Shown: piece by piece, positions 7,761 through 16,077 of the stretch
How positions within the stretch are numbered: position 1 is the stretch's first letter
How the letters are laid out: each line of letters starts with the position of its first letter
NCBI RefSeq assembly: GCF_014192095.1
Contig: NZ_JACHXN010000002.1
Location: 1 to 64,000 of the forward strand
Direction of reading: 5' to 3'
Source: Phyllobacterium trifolii
GTDB taxonomy: Bacteria; Pseudomonadota; Alphaproteobacteria; Rhizobiales; Rhizobiaceae
DNA: 64,000 nt
The notes under the pieces: generated by a model
Databases searched by the model: none
Seen by the model: only the letters and a program-made list of their open reading frames with translations
Told to the model about the DNA's origin: nothing
Made by a program: the position numbers and the translations under genes

Positions 7761-9306
7761 TACCATCGCAATTCCCGGCGCCGCGCCCGTTGTCGCCAAC
7801 CGCGGCGCGATAACCGCTTGCGTCATCCTTGCGGTGATCATGCAGGCGCTCGACACGACGATCGCCAATGTGGCGCTGCCCTATATTCAGGGCAGTGTCT
7901 CGGCGAGCGCTGATCAGATCAACTGGGTCCTCACCTCCTACATCGTCGCCGCGGCCATCATGACGCCGCCGTCGGGCTTTCTCGCCGCCCGCTTCGGTCG
8001 CAAGAATGTCCTTCTGACCGCCATTGTCGGCTTCGTGGCCGCGTCGGTCCTGTGCGGTCTCGCCCAGTCCTTGCCGCAAATCGTCGTCTTCCGGCTGATG
8101 CAAGGCCTCTTCGGCGCATCGCTTGTGCCGTTGTCGCAGGGTATTCTGCTCGACATCTATTCGGTGGAAGATCGCGGCAGGGCCATGGCGCTTTTCGGCG
8201 TATCGGTGATGGTCGGCCCAGTGCTCGGACCGGTCATCGGCGGCTGGCTCACCGACCATATCAGCTGGCGCTGGGTATTCTATATCAATGTGCCCATCGG
8301 CATGCTGGCGTTCTTCGGTATTGTCGCCTTCGTTTCCGAAACAACGAAAGAGGTGAGCGCAAAGCTCGACTGGTTCGGTTTCGGAACCCTGAGCCTTGCC
8401 ATCGCAACGCTGCAGCTCTTCCTCGACCGCGGCGAACAGCTCGACTGGTTCTCTTCCGCTGAAATCCAGATTGAAGCGTTGATCTGCGCCTGCGCCTTCT
8501 ATCTCTTTCTTGTACACACGTTCACCGCTAAGAAATCCTTCGTTAATCCACGGCTCTTCCTAGACCGCAACTTTTCGGTCAGCATGTTCTTTATCTTCGT
8601 CATAGGCGTCACCTATCTTGCGTCGCTCGCCTTGATGACGCCGTATCTGCAGACGCTGATGGGCTATCCCGTCGTCACCGCCGGTATCGTTATGGGGCCG
8701 CGCGGCGTCGGTACAATGGTCTGCATGTTTATAGTCGGCAGACTGATCGGCAAGGTCGATACGCGCCTTTTGCTGTTCCTCGGCTTCAGCCTGACCGCAT
8801 GGGCAATGTACGACATGACCGGTTGGACGCCCGACGTGTCGCAGTGGACTATCGTCTGTGTGGGCTTCATCCAGGGCGCCGGTCTCGGCTTCCTTTTCGT
8901 GCCGCTTACGACAATCGCCTTTGCCACCCTCCCCGCGTCGATGCGCGGCGAAGGCACCGGCCTCTACAATCTGTCGCGCAATATCGGTTCGAGCGTCGGC
9001 ATCGCTGTTGTCACCGCGCTCATCACCGAGAATGTGCAAAGCAATCATTCGTCGATCGCCGCCTATGTCACGCCGTTCAACCACGCATTCAACGCCCCTG
9101 CTGTGATGCAGAATCTCGATCCCATGAAGGCCGCGGGCCGCGCCGCGTTGGACGGGATGATCACGACGCAGGCGACGATCATCGCCTACATGGACGATTT
9201 CAAGCTCTTGATGATCATGTCGCTGGTCTCGATCCCACTGGTCATGCTGCTGCGCAAGCCTGCATCAAACGCCGCCCCAGCGGATCATGCGGCCGTGATG
9301 GAATAA
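7753..9306 (+). CDS. MFS multidrug transporter, EmrB/DHA2 type
   Basis: A 517-residue protein with about 14 membrane helices. It carries the DHA2 motif LDTTIANVALPYIQGS in helix 1, motif A FLAARFGRKNVLL, and motif C VMVGPVLGPVIGGWLTDHIS. With the adaptor encoded just upstream it forms an EmrAB-like tripartite exporter for hydrophobic compounds, probably using an outer-membrane TolC from elsewhere. The last gene of the operon; the next gene converges from the other strand. Confidence 0.93.
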   Translation: MSNTIAIPGAAPVVANRGAITACVILAVIMQALDTTIANVALPYIQGSVSASADQINWVLTSYIVAAAIMTPPSGFLAARFGRKNVLLTAIVGFVAASVLCGLAQSLPQIVVFRLMQGLFGASLVPLSQGILLDIYSVEDRGRAMALFGVSVMVGPVLGPVIGGWLTDHISWRWVFYINVPIGMLAFFGIVAFVSETTKEVSAKLDWFGFGTLSLAIATLQLFLDRGEQLDWFSSAEIQIEALICACAFYLFLVHTFTAKKSFVNPRLFLDRNFSVSMFFIFVIGVTYLASLALMTPYLQTLMGYPVVTAGIVMGPRGVGTMVCMFIVGRLIGKVDTRLLLFLGFSLTAWAMYDMTGWTPDVSQWTIVCVGFIQGAGLGFLFVPLTTIAFATLPASMRGEGTGLYNLSRNIGSSVGIAVVTALITENVQSNHSSIAAYVTPFNHAFNAPAVMQNLDPMKAAGRAALDGMITTQATIIAYMDDFKLLMIMSLVSIPLVMLLRKPASNAAPADHAAVME

Positions 9307-9364
9307 GGCGTGAGCCGGGATATAAGCGTCCCCCTCGCCTCGCCAGAAAGTCATCACGAGACCT

Positions 9365-10744
9365 TCACTTTACTTCCTTGAGGTCTCCGAGCAGCGTTGG
9401 AATCAGCTCAGATACTGTAGGGTGTATAGGAACAGCCCATTTCAATTGCGGATAGGTTGCATCCACATTCATGATATCGATAATGCCGTGGATCGCCTCG
9501 TCGCCGCCAGTCCCCAGTATGGCTGCACCGAGTATCTTTTGTGTCTCTGCGTCTACCACGACTTTCATGAAGCCTTTTGTCTCGTCCTTTTCCACGGCGC
9601 GACCGACACGGGTCATCGGCCGTTTGGAAATCAGCAATGGTCGGCCCGTCTTGCGAGCCTGCGCCTCTGTCAGGCCTACCCGGCCGAGCGGCGGATCGAT
9701 ATAGAGCGCATAGCCGAGGATACGATCGCTCTCTTTGCGGTTCTCTCCGTCAAGGAGATTTGCCGCAACGATCTCGAAATCATTGTAAGCCGTGTGAGTG
9801 AAGGCACCGCGCCCGTTGCAATCGCCAATTGCCCAGATGCCAGGTACGTTTGTCTCAAGCTGATCATCAACTTTGATGTATCCACGCTCATCAAGTTCTA
9901 TACCTGCCTTGCCGGCACCAAGATCGTCGGTATTGGGCCGCCGACCGATTGCCAGCAACACATGTGAGCCGACAACCGTTGGTGAACCGGCTGTGCAATC
10001 GACACCGACCTCCGCACCCTCGGCGTGAGGTCTAAACGATATGCATTCCGCATTAAGGCGAATTACAATTCCCTCGCCCTCGAGAATTTCCTTGATCGCT
10101 TCGGATACATCCTCGTCCTCGCGCGCAACTAGCCTTGGGCCCTTCTCGACAATGGTCACGTCCGCACCAAACCGGCGGTACATTTGCGCAAATTCGAGGC
10201 CTATATAGCTGCCGCCGATGACAACCAGGTGCTTCGGCACTGTATCGAGCCCCAGCATGGACGTGTTGGTCAGGATGTCGATGTCGTCAACGCCGGGCAT
10301 ATCCGGCACATTGGCACGGCCACCAACATTGAGGAAAATCCTGGGGGCGGTGAATGCGGCGCCATGGATATCGATTTCATGCGGTCCGGTGAAACGGGCG
10401 TGGCCCTGAATAACCGTGCAGCCATCCATGCTACGCAAGAATTTCTCGACCCCCGTGCGGGCATTGAAGGACACAGTGTCGGCGCGCTGCTTGACCCGCT
10501 TCATGTTGATTTGGACAGACCCACCCGTCTCGATGCCAAAATCAGCACCACGTCGGGCAAGATGTGCTGCATAGGCACTCGCGACCAGCGTCTTCGTCGG
10601 CATACAACCTGTGTTGACGCACGTACCTCCGAATAGCTTGCGTTCGACCATGAGCACTTTCATGCCGGCGTTTGTGAGACGACCCGCCAGAGATGGTCCG
10701 GCCTGCCCTGCACCGATAATGATCGCGTCGAAAGCTTTGGTCAT
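9365..10744 (-). CDS. FAD-dependent pyridine nucleotide-disulfide oxidoreductase
   Basis: A 459-residue class I flavoprotein disulfide reductase. The FAD-binding GAGQAG is at 11-16, the redox-active cysteines are Cys42 and Cys47 in GGTCVNTGCMPTK, the NAD(P)H-binding motif is GGSYIGLEFAQMYRRFGADV, and the C-terminal dimer-interface active-site His is in IHPTVSEL. It lacks the N-terminal HMA domain and terminal CC pair of mercuric reductases and stands alone, away from 2-oxoacid dehydrogenase genes, so it is not evidently lipoamide dehydrogenase. The physiological disulfide or quinone substrate is unknown. It converges with emrB. Confidence 0.88.
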   Translation of the reverse strand: MTKAFDAIIIGAGQAGPSLAGRLTNAGMKVLMVERKLFGGTCVNTGCMPTKTLVASAYAAHLARRGADFGIETGGSVQINMKRVKQRADTVSFNARTGVEKFLRSMDGCTVIQGHARFTGPHEIDIHGAAFTAPRIFLNVGGRANVPDMPGVDDIDILTNTSMLGLDTVPKHLVVIGGSYIGLEFAQMYRRFGADVTIVEKGPRLVAREDEDVSEAIKEILEGEGIVIRLNAECISFRPHAEGAEVGVDCTAGSPTVVGSHVLLAIGRRPNTDDLGAGKAGIELDERGYIKVDDQLETNVPGIWAIGDCNGRGAFTHTAYNDFEIVAANLLDGENRKESDRILGYALYIDPPLGRVGLTEAQARKTGRPLLISKRPMTRVGRAVEKDETKGFMKVVVDAETQKILGAAILGTGGDEAIHGIIDIMNVDATYPQLKWAVPIHPTVSELIPTLLGDLKEVK

Positions 10745-10832
10745 AGCTGTAGCATAGATCAGGGCGGATGCTGCGTCACCCCGGCTCTTTCAAGGTTGGA
10801 TGCGAGAATTGGGTAATTATTTGGAATGCCGG

Positions 10833-10860
10833 GTGAACGCCGGGTTCAGTCGCCGTTCAG
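10833..10860 (+). promoter_or_regulatory. Direct GTTCAG repeats, putative response-regulator site
   Basis: GTTCAG occurs at 10844-10849 and again at 10855-10860, one helical turn apart (11 bp), with the related inverted GTGAAC at 10833-10838. Such 11-bp-spaced direct repeats are typical of OmpR/PhoB-family winged-helix regulators. It lies 44 bp before a small membrane-protein frame. Role inferred only. Confidence 0.3.
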
Positions 10861-10903
10861 ATCGACAGCGATATCCTCAGGAAAGTCCAATGGGGTATTT
10901 GTC

Positions 10904-11038
10904 ATGCTTGTTCAGCGTCTTGGCATCATTTTCGTGATTTTCGTCGCCTTCGCACTGTCCTTCGGCAGTTTCGTCAACCATGCGAAATCGAAACGCGTGG
11001 GGCACTACCAAAACAACCTCCTGCAGGTCAGAAACTAG
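10904..11038 (+). CDS. Small single-helix membrane protein
   Basis: A 44-residue frame starting MLVQRLGIIFVIFVAFALSF. One hydrophobic helix (about 6-26) is followed by a basic soluble tail (NHAKSKRVGHYQNNLL). The ATG at 10904 places the helix at the N-terminus; the frame is open upstream to 10826. A GGGG stretch lies about 10 bases upstream. Function unknown; the repeated GTTCAG motif upstream suggests it has its own promoter. Confidence 0.4.
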   Translation: MLVQRLGIIFVIFVAFALSFGSFVNHAKSKRVGHYQNNLLQVRN

Positions 11039-11050
11039 ATCGCAACGAGA

Positions 11051-11248
11051 TCAGCGGGTTTTCTTCCAGTCTTTTTCCGCCTCGTCGAGTCGATCCAGCA
11101 GGTCCTGAAGCAATTTGGGGATGTTCCTATCGGCTTCCGATGGGCGAGCTGTTTTGGCCACATGGCGGAAGTCCGATCGAACGACCTGTTCTCGCAGTAC
11201 ATCCGCTGCGCGAGGGCGGGAACCTGGATGTTTTGCAGCCATCACCAT
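11051..11248 (-). CDS. Small hypothetical protein
   Basis: A 65-residue basic protein, predicted helical at the C-terminus (IPKLLQDLLDRLDEAEKDW). The start at 11248 is supported by AGGAG eight bases upstream; a second ATG lies two codons in. It has no membrane segment and no recognised family. It is divergent from the transglutaminase-like gene. Confidence 0.5.
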   Translation of the reverse strand: MVMAAKHPGSRPRAADVLREQVVRSDFRHVAKTARPSEADRNIPKLLQDLLDRLDEAEKDWKKTR

Positions 11249-11451
11249 TCCAATCACTCCTGTGCACCGCCAACAATCTGACCGCACATCTTCCGGACTT
11301 AACTTCCGTCCGGCGCATTTGTTTCAAATTCTATGGCTCTATAGTCAACAAATCCTGAATCGCACGACGAGCCTGACGTCCATTAAAATTTACTGCCGGG
11401 GAACCTGAACCGGATCGCAGCGTTCTTCTCAAAACCTTAGAGGATATGCCT

Positions 11452-12378
11452 ATGTTGATCCGTATCGGTTACGAGATAGCCATTCGCTGTAACGAACCCA
11501 CGCCTATGACGACCTATCTCAACCTGGAATCGGGGCGTATACCGGACATCCAATGCGAGCGTGGTCCGATCTCTACTCCGGACACAAAGCTTGAAACGTT
11601 TCGTGATCTTTTCGGAAACAGCTGCATCCGCCTCCTGGCTCCTGCGGGCAACCTCTCATTGAAGTATGATGCGGTCGTCAAGGATGACGGGCTCCCCGAC
11701 TCCGTCGACGAGGACGCGATCGAGGTGAGCGTCGACCAACTTCCGATCGAATGTCTCGCTTATCTGTCGGCCAGCCGCTATTGCGAAACCGATGAATTGA
11801 GCAACCTTGCATGGAGTCTCTTCGGCCACGTCAAACCCGGCTGGTCGCGAGTCCAGGCGATAACGGATTATGTCAACCAGCGACTGACCTTCAGCTACGG
11901 TTTTGCCAGATCGACTCGCACTGCAGCGCAAGCACATGAGGAGCGCGTTGGCGTTTGCCGGGATTTCGCGCATCTGGCCGTTGCTTTCTGCCGCTGCATG
12001 AATATTCCCGCGCGCTATGTGAACGGCTATTTGGGCGATATCGGTGTGCCGGCTGATCCGGCGCCAATGGATTTCAACGCCTGGTTCGAGGTCTATCTCG
12101 GCGGCAAATGGCACACATTCGACGCCCGTCACAATCAGCGTCGCATCGGGCGGATTGTCGTTGCGCGTGGCCGGGATGCTGCCGATATTCCATTGATCCA
12201 CACATTCGGACCGCATGAATTGACAAATTTCAAGGTCTGGACCTTCGAGGAACACGATCCATCTTTTGCCAGTCAACGCTTCGAGAAAATATCGCTGGTA
12301 ACCCCCTGGTTCAGCCAGCGCTGGTCGCGCTTGTCGCGGGCAGTCAGGGAAAGATCGGAAACAGAGCCGACTATCTAG
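11452..12378 (+). CDS. Transglutaminase-like (DUF3857-type partner) cysteine hydrolase
   Basis: A 308-residue protein with an N-terminal beta-rich region (1-120) and a transglutaminase-like core. The Cys-His-Asp triad can be seen: Cys169 in ERVGVCRDFAHL, His221 in KWHTFDARHN and Asp224. Bacterial members of this family act as peptidases or amide hydrolases rather than cross-linkers. GAGG lies eight bases before the ATG at 11452, so that start is preferred to the ATG at 11446. No signal peptide is visible, so it is probably cytoplasmic. It stands alone; the substrate is unknown. Confidence 0.85.
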   Translation: MLIRIGYEIAIRCNEPTPMTTYLNLESGRIPDIQCERGPISTPDTKLETFRDLFGNSCIRLLAPAGNLSLKYDAVVKDDGLPDSVDEDAIEVSVDQLPIECLAYLSASRYCETDELSNLAWSLFGHVKPGWSRVQAITDYVNQRLTFSYGFARSTRTAAQAHEERVGVCRDFAHLAVAFCRCMNIPARYVNGYLGDIGVPADPAPMDFNAWFEVYLGGKWHTFDARHNQRRIGRIVVARGRDAADIPLIHTFGPHELTNFKVWTFEEHDPSFASQRFEKISLVTPWFSQRWSRLSRAVRERSETEPTI

Positions 12379-12544
12379 AGCAAATTTCCCGCTTGCCATA
12401 TTTGAGCGTCAGTGAAAGCCTGTTGCGCTGCGGTAAGCCCTTTCAACTGCCGGTAAATTCTTTTCGATTTGCAACGCCACAATTGCGAAGCTATTTTCTC
12501 CTCCTTGTCGGGGTTCGTTTCGTCTAGGGGAAAGGAATAGTCCT

Positions 12545-12811
12545 ATGCCTTTCGATAATCCTTCAAAACCGATCTACTCCCAGGATGACTGGAACGTCAT
12601 GCAAACCGCCTACAACAAGGCAGCTGCGATGCTTGTGGTGAAATCAAGCTCGGAGGAAGACGCGAAAGTCATCGCAGAGACCGTGATGACCGCCTTCAAT
12701 CGCGGCAATCGGGATGTCAATTCGCTGGCAGCTCTGGCGGTCATCACCGCGATTAACTCGCATCCGGGCGTCCATGGCGGCGGGGTCGATCAACAGAAGC
12801 GCTATGCGTAG
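12545..12811 (+). CDS. Conserved hypothetical protein
   Basis: An 88-residue soluble protein (PFDNPSKPIYSQDDWNVMQ at the start) with a predicted helical core (VIAETVMTAFNRGNRDVNSL). GGAAAGGAA lies 8-16 bases before the ATG, a good ribosome site. I do not recognise a named domain. The codon use and composition match the neighbouring genes, so it is likely real. Confidence 0.65.
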   Translation: MPFDNPSKPIYSQDDWNVMQTAYNKAAAMLVVKSSSEEDAKVIAETVMTAFNRGNRDVNSLAALAVITAINSHPGVHGGGVDQQKRYA

Positions 12812-12917
12812 GACAGATCGCTCTACAACCAGGCATGAGCATATACTACGACTTTGACTTTCATCGATGATTCCGGCACATCAGTTTGCAGTGGAGATTG
12901 CAGACGGGGGTCGGAAA

Positions 12918-13103
12918 ATGAAATTCGTGATGGCTGCCATATTATTGTTCAGCAGCTTTGTTTTGGCCGGGTGCGGCTCCTACGCAACGTGGACTCCACG
13001 CCAGCCCGAACCAACCCAGATCAATCCGCCTGAGTGCCAGCAAGGCATCGGTATTTGTCCAGGACGATATGGACGCGCAGGTCAAATGCGGCGGCACACC
13101 TAA
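12918..13103 (+). CDS. Small lipoprotein
   Basis: A 61-residue product with a lipoprotein signal peptide: MKFVMAAILLFSSFVLAGC, lipobox LAGC with Cys19. The short mature part is Pro/Gln/Gly-rich (PRQPEPTQINPPECQQGIG) and has two more cysteines. The ATG at 12918 is preceded by a G-rich stretch and is preferred to the in-frame ATG at 12867. Function unknown; a small envelope lipoprotein. Confidence 0.6.
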   Translation: MKFVMAAILLFSSFVLAGCGSYATWTPRQPEPTQINPPECQQGIGICPGRYGRAGQMRRHT

Positions 13104-13111
13104 GAGACGTC

Positions 13112-14245
13112 TTACCCGGCAAAACTTTGTCGGAATAGTGCGTTCAGATCGTCGATGACGTTCCGCGCAGCGTGGCGCTGCAAAAGCCCCGCATTGAGCC
13201 TACCTGAAGCTGCTTCTTGAAAGTCCATGTAACCTTTATGGCGTGGGCGCACCCAGGCAGCTTCAAGCGTCTTGCGCGTTGCCGCGTAGAAGCTTGTCGT
13301 CGCCTTATTGACAGTTTCGTCTTCCCAAGCGTCGGTATGAGCCGGTTGACCACCCTCTGACGCATATGGCCCTCGTTGCACCTCGCCTCCGGCAATCCAG
13401 TACGCGAAATCGATAGCCGCGGCGCGATTTGCTGAAAAAGCCGAAACACCGATGCCCGTGCCGCCCAGCGCCGAGCCGGCAGGACCATCATCTCCCGCGG
13501 CGGGAATATCAGCAAAGGCGACGAGATTGGGCCTGAAACCATCGATGGAATAATTGACGTAGCCGTAGATCAATGGCGAACAGGCAATGTGCGAACCGGC
13601 CTCGCCCATCCTCTCCAGTGCCGCAATGGGGTCCATTTCGAAGCACGCGGGATCAATCAGCGCCACAATTTCACGCATCATTTCGAAAGTACGTATTCCG
13701 CTTTCAAGATCAATCAGTTGCCCGGTGACTGCACACGGTGAACCAAGATTGCCGCTCAACGTATAAAACGTCATCAGCGAGTGGGGAGGACGCAGCGGCA
13801 ACAGGACCCTGCCCGCCTTGGCCAGACCCATTACCTCGTCCCAGCTTGCTGGCGAATCTTCGAGCAGGTCGGGCCGCCACGCACAAACCTGCGTCGCGGT
13901 ATCGATTGGAAACGCCCATTGCCTTCCCTGCCAATGATAACTCGGGTAGGACTGCCCTACGCTTCCGGCGGAAAGCGCTTGTTGCTCTGCTTCACGTCCC
14001 GTCACATCGAGCGGTGCGAGACAATTTTCAGCTGTGATCTGGCCGACATGCGGATGATCGATGACGATCAGATCATATTTCCGCGCCAACTCCTCGACAG
14101 GAAAGGACTCAAAATCCTGCAGCGAACGTTTTTCCCATTCAATCTCGACTCCGGTCTGTTCTTTCCAGAGTTTTGAACACGCCACCATCGGGTCATAGCC
14201 GCGAGGATGGCTCCATGTCATGCCTTTGAGCTTGATCGCGCTCAT
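13112..14245 (-). CDS. Extracellular solute-binding-like protein without signal peptide
   Basis: A 377-residue protein resembling type-1 (sugar) ABC solute-binding proteins: LKGMTWSHPRGYDPMVACSK at the start, the hinge phrase YDLIVIDHPHVGQI, and GGTGIGVSAFSANRAAAIDF later. The N-terminus MSAIKLKGMTW is not a signal peptide and no permease or ATPase genes are nearby. The ATG overlaps the CoA-transferase stop by 4 bases, so the two are co-translated. Either it works in the cytosol as a ligand-binding or sensing protein, or a leader has been lost. It is the third gene of a MaoC-CaiB operon. Confidence 0.8.
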   Translation of the reverse strand: MSAIKLKGMTWSHPRGYDPMVACSKLWKEQTGVEIEWEKRSLQDFESFPVEELARKYDLIVIDHPHVGQITAENCLAPLDVTGREAEQQALSAGSVGQSYPSYHWQGRQWAFPIDTATQVCAWRPDLLEDSPASWDEVMGLAKAGRVLLPLRPPHSLMTFYTLSGNLGSPCAVTGQLIDLESGIRTFEMMREIVALIDPACFEMDPIAALERMGEAGSHIACSPLIYGYVNYSIDGFRPNLVAFADIPAAGDDGPAGSALGGTGIGVSAFSANRAAAIDFAYWIAGGEVQRGPYASEGGQPAHTDAWEDETVNKATTSFYAATRKTLEAAWVRPRHKGYMDFQEAASGRLNAGLLQRHAARNVIDDLNALFRQSFAG

Positions 14246-15402
14246 AGGCCAAACTCTTTGCGGATTGCCTCGCTGTGTTCGCCGATGCGCGGAGCGGCCC
14301 GATCAAACTTCGCACGCTGGCCGTTAACCCGTATGGGCGAGCGTGTGGTGAGGATCGAAACATCGTCGTCGCGCTCCACGGTCTGCAACATGTCGAGAAC
14401 TTTGAAGCCTTCGCTCTCCAGAAGCTCTTCCCAGTTCAGCACCTTGGCACACCAGATGTCCGCCGGTTCGAGAATGGCGAGCCAATGGTCGGTGGTCTCG
14501 GTTTCGAGCCGGGCAGCGATAATGCGTTTGATCTCGTCGCGCGCCGTGAACCATGTTGCCGGGCTGTCGCGGTAGGGCGCCAGATCATCGAGCGAGAGAA
14601 GGTCTGCCAATTTGGGTAGCGGGGTCATTGCGAGCGCCAGATAGCTGTCCTTCGTGTGGTAGACGCCGTAGGGTGCGGAAAGATAGGCATGGGCACTGCG
14701 GAAATCCGAACGTTTTGGCAGGCGCCGGCCATCGTTCAAATGTGTGGTCAAAACTTCGAACTGGAAGTCGATGAGCGATTCCATCAAGCTTGTCTCGATG
14801 TGGCTGCCCTTGCCAGTGATGCCGCGCCTGACAAGACAGGCGAGAATGCCCTGCACGATTGCCGCGCCCGCCAGCATATCGCCCACCGCCAGTCCAAACG
14901 GCACTGGCCCTTGGCTCTCATCGCCGTTCAGCCACATCAGTCCGGAACGGGACTGCGCCAAAAGATCCTGACCCGGGCGAGAAACCCATGGGCCTTCATC
15001 GCCATAGCCGGAAATGCTGGCATAGACGAGACGCGGGTTGATTGTCTTCACCGCCTCGTAGTCGAGGCCAAGACGCTGGATGACACCAGGACGGAAATTC
15101 TGGATCAGCACATCGGCGTTGGCGAGCAATGATTTCAGGGCCGCAAGATCGGCCTCGTTTTTCAGGTCAATCGCGAGGCTTTCCTTGGCGCGGTTGATCG
15201 CATGGAAAATGGTCGAGTCGCCACCAATTTCCGTATCGCTCAAATAAAGCCGGCGGGAGAGGTCACCTCCATCAGGCCTCTCTACCTTGATGACACGAGC
15301 GCCAAGATCCATCAAGCGCAGTGAAGCATAAGGCCCGGACAGGAACTGGCTCATATCGACGACAAGCAGGCCCGCCAACGGCAATTCATTATCGGCAGTC
15401 AT
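14242..15402 (-). CDS. CaiB/BaiF family (class III) CoA-transferase
   Basis: A 386-residue class III CoA-transferase. The N-terminal phrase LLVVDMSQFLSGPYASLRLM and DLGARVIKVERPDGGD match the family; the catalytic aspartate is Asp146 in RPGQDLLAQSRSGLM. It moves CoA between carboxylic acids. It starts in the stop of the MaoC-like gene (TAATG) and ends overlapping the solute-binding-like gene (ATGA). Together with the dehydratase this suggests activation and hydration of a small dicarboxylate or branched acid; the acid cannot be named from sequence. Confidence 0.92.
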   Translation of the reverse strand: MTADNELPLAGLLVVDMSQFLSGPYASLRLMDLGARVIKVERPDGGDLSRRLYLSDTEIGGDSTIFHAINRAKESLAIDLKNEADLAALKSLLANADVLIQNFRPGVIQRLGLDYEAVKTINPRLVYASISGYGDEGPWVSRPGQDLLAQSRSGLMWLNGDESQGPVPFGLAVGDMLAGAAIVQGILACLVRRGITGKGSHIETSLMESLIDFQFEVLTTHLNDGRRLPKRSDFRSAHAYLSAPYGVYHTKDSYLALAMTPLPKLADLLSLDDLAPYRDSPATWFTARDEIKRIIAARLETETTDHWLAILEPADIWCAKVLNWEELLESEGFKVLDMLQTVERDDDVSILTTRSPIRVNGQRAKFDRAAPRIGEHSEAIRKEFGL

Positions 15403-16004
15403 TATTTCTCAGTCTTTCCAACGAAATCGGCAGGATTTTGGTACTTTACGGTCTGCAAATGCTCGCAATACAGAACGAGTTCACCCTCGTTCTTGTACAC
15501 TTCATAGCTCGCTCGGATCAGGCCCAACTCCTCGTAGCGCGGGCGCTTATCCAGATTGGTACGGATCGTGTAGATCGTGTCATTGAGAAAGACTGGCTTG
15601 ATGAAACGCAACTTGTCATAACCATAGGAAAAGGCGTTGACGCAGTTGGTTGCCACGAGTCCTAGGCCCGCAGAAAACACGAAAGCACCGGCAACAAGCC
15701 GTTTGCCGAAGATGCCCTCGCTCTCGGCAAACATCTGGTCCTGCACATAGGGGTGAATGTCGGTAACCAGCATGTTGAATAGGTGGCTATCGCTCTCAGC
15801 TATTGTCCGGCGTAGTGATCGTATCTTCTGCCCCACCGGCCAATCCTCGTAAAACCAGTTCTCGGCGTTCCACACGGGCAGCGCGGCATGGTCTTCCGGC
15901 ATGTTTTTCGGATGAGTGGAGGAGACGCCGATGCCGGGTGCAAAATCGGTCATGGCCGCAAGGCCCCAGCCAGCAGATGTTGCCTCTGCAATCTCACGCG
16001 CCAT
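15402..16004 (-). CDS. MaoC-like (R)-hydratase/dehydratase
   Basis: A hot-dog fold protein of about 200 residues. Family features include [40 protein letters not shown] and [16 protein letters not shown]. The usual catalytic G-D-x-N-P-[IV]-H motif reads [11 protein letters not shown] here, so the active-site geometry may differ. It would add or remove water from an enoyl-CoA or hydroxyacyl-CoA. The start is uncertain: the frame is open to a TTG at 16058; ATG 16004 has GGAG close by, and ATG 15953 gives the shorter form. First gene of the three-gene operon. Confidence 0.82.
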   Translation of the reverse strand: MAREIAEATSAGWGLAAMTDFAPGIGVSSTHPKNMPEDHAALPVWNAENWFYEDWPVGQKIRSLRRTIAESDSHLFNMLVTDIHPYVQDQMFAESEGIFGKRLVAGAFVFSAGLGLVATNCVNAFSYGYDKLRFIKPVFLNDTIYTIRTNLDKRPRYEELGLIRASYEVYKNEGELVLYCEHLQTVKYQNPADFVGKTEK

Positions 16005-16077
16005 TCTCCGATATCTTCTCTTGTGAATAATCTTTTCACATATGGGTACAGATGACAAGTGCAGGAAGCGTTAAATT

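Noticed and set aside
9365..10744. Mercuric reductase
   Set aside because: The core fold and CxxxxC match, but the C-terminal Cys pair and the metal-binding domain are missing and no mer genes are nearby.
13112..14245. Component of a nearby sugar ABC importer
   Set aside because: No permease or ATPase gene is in the operon and no signal peptide is present.
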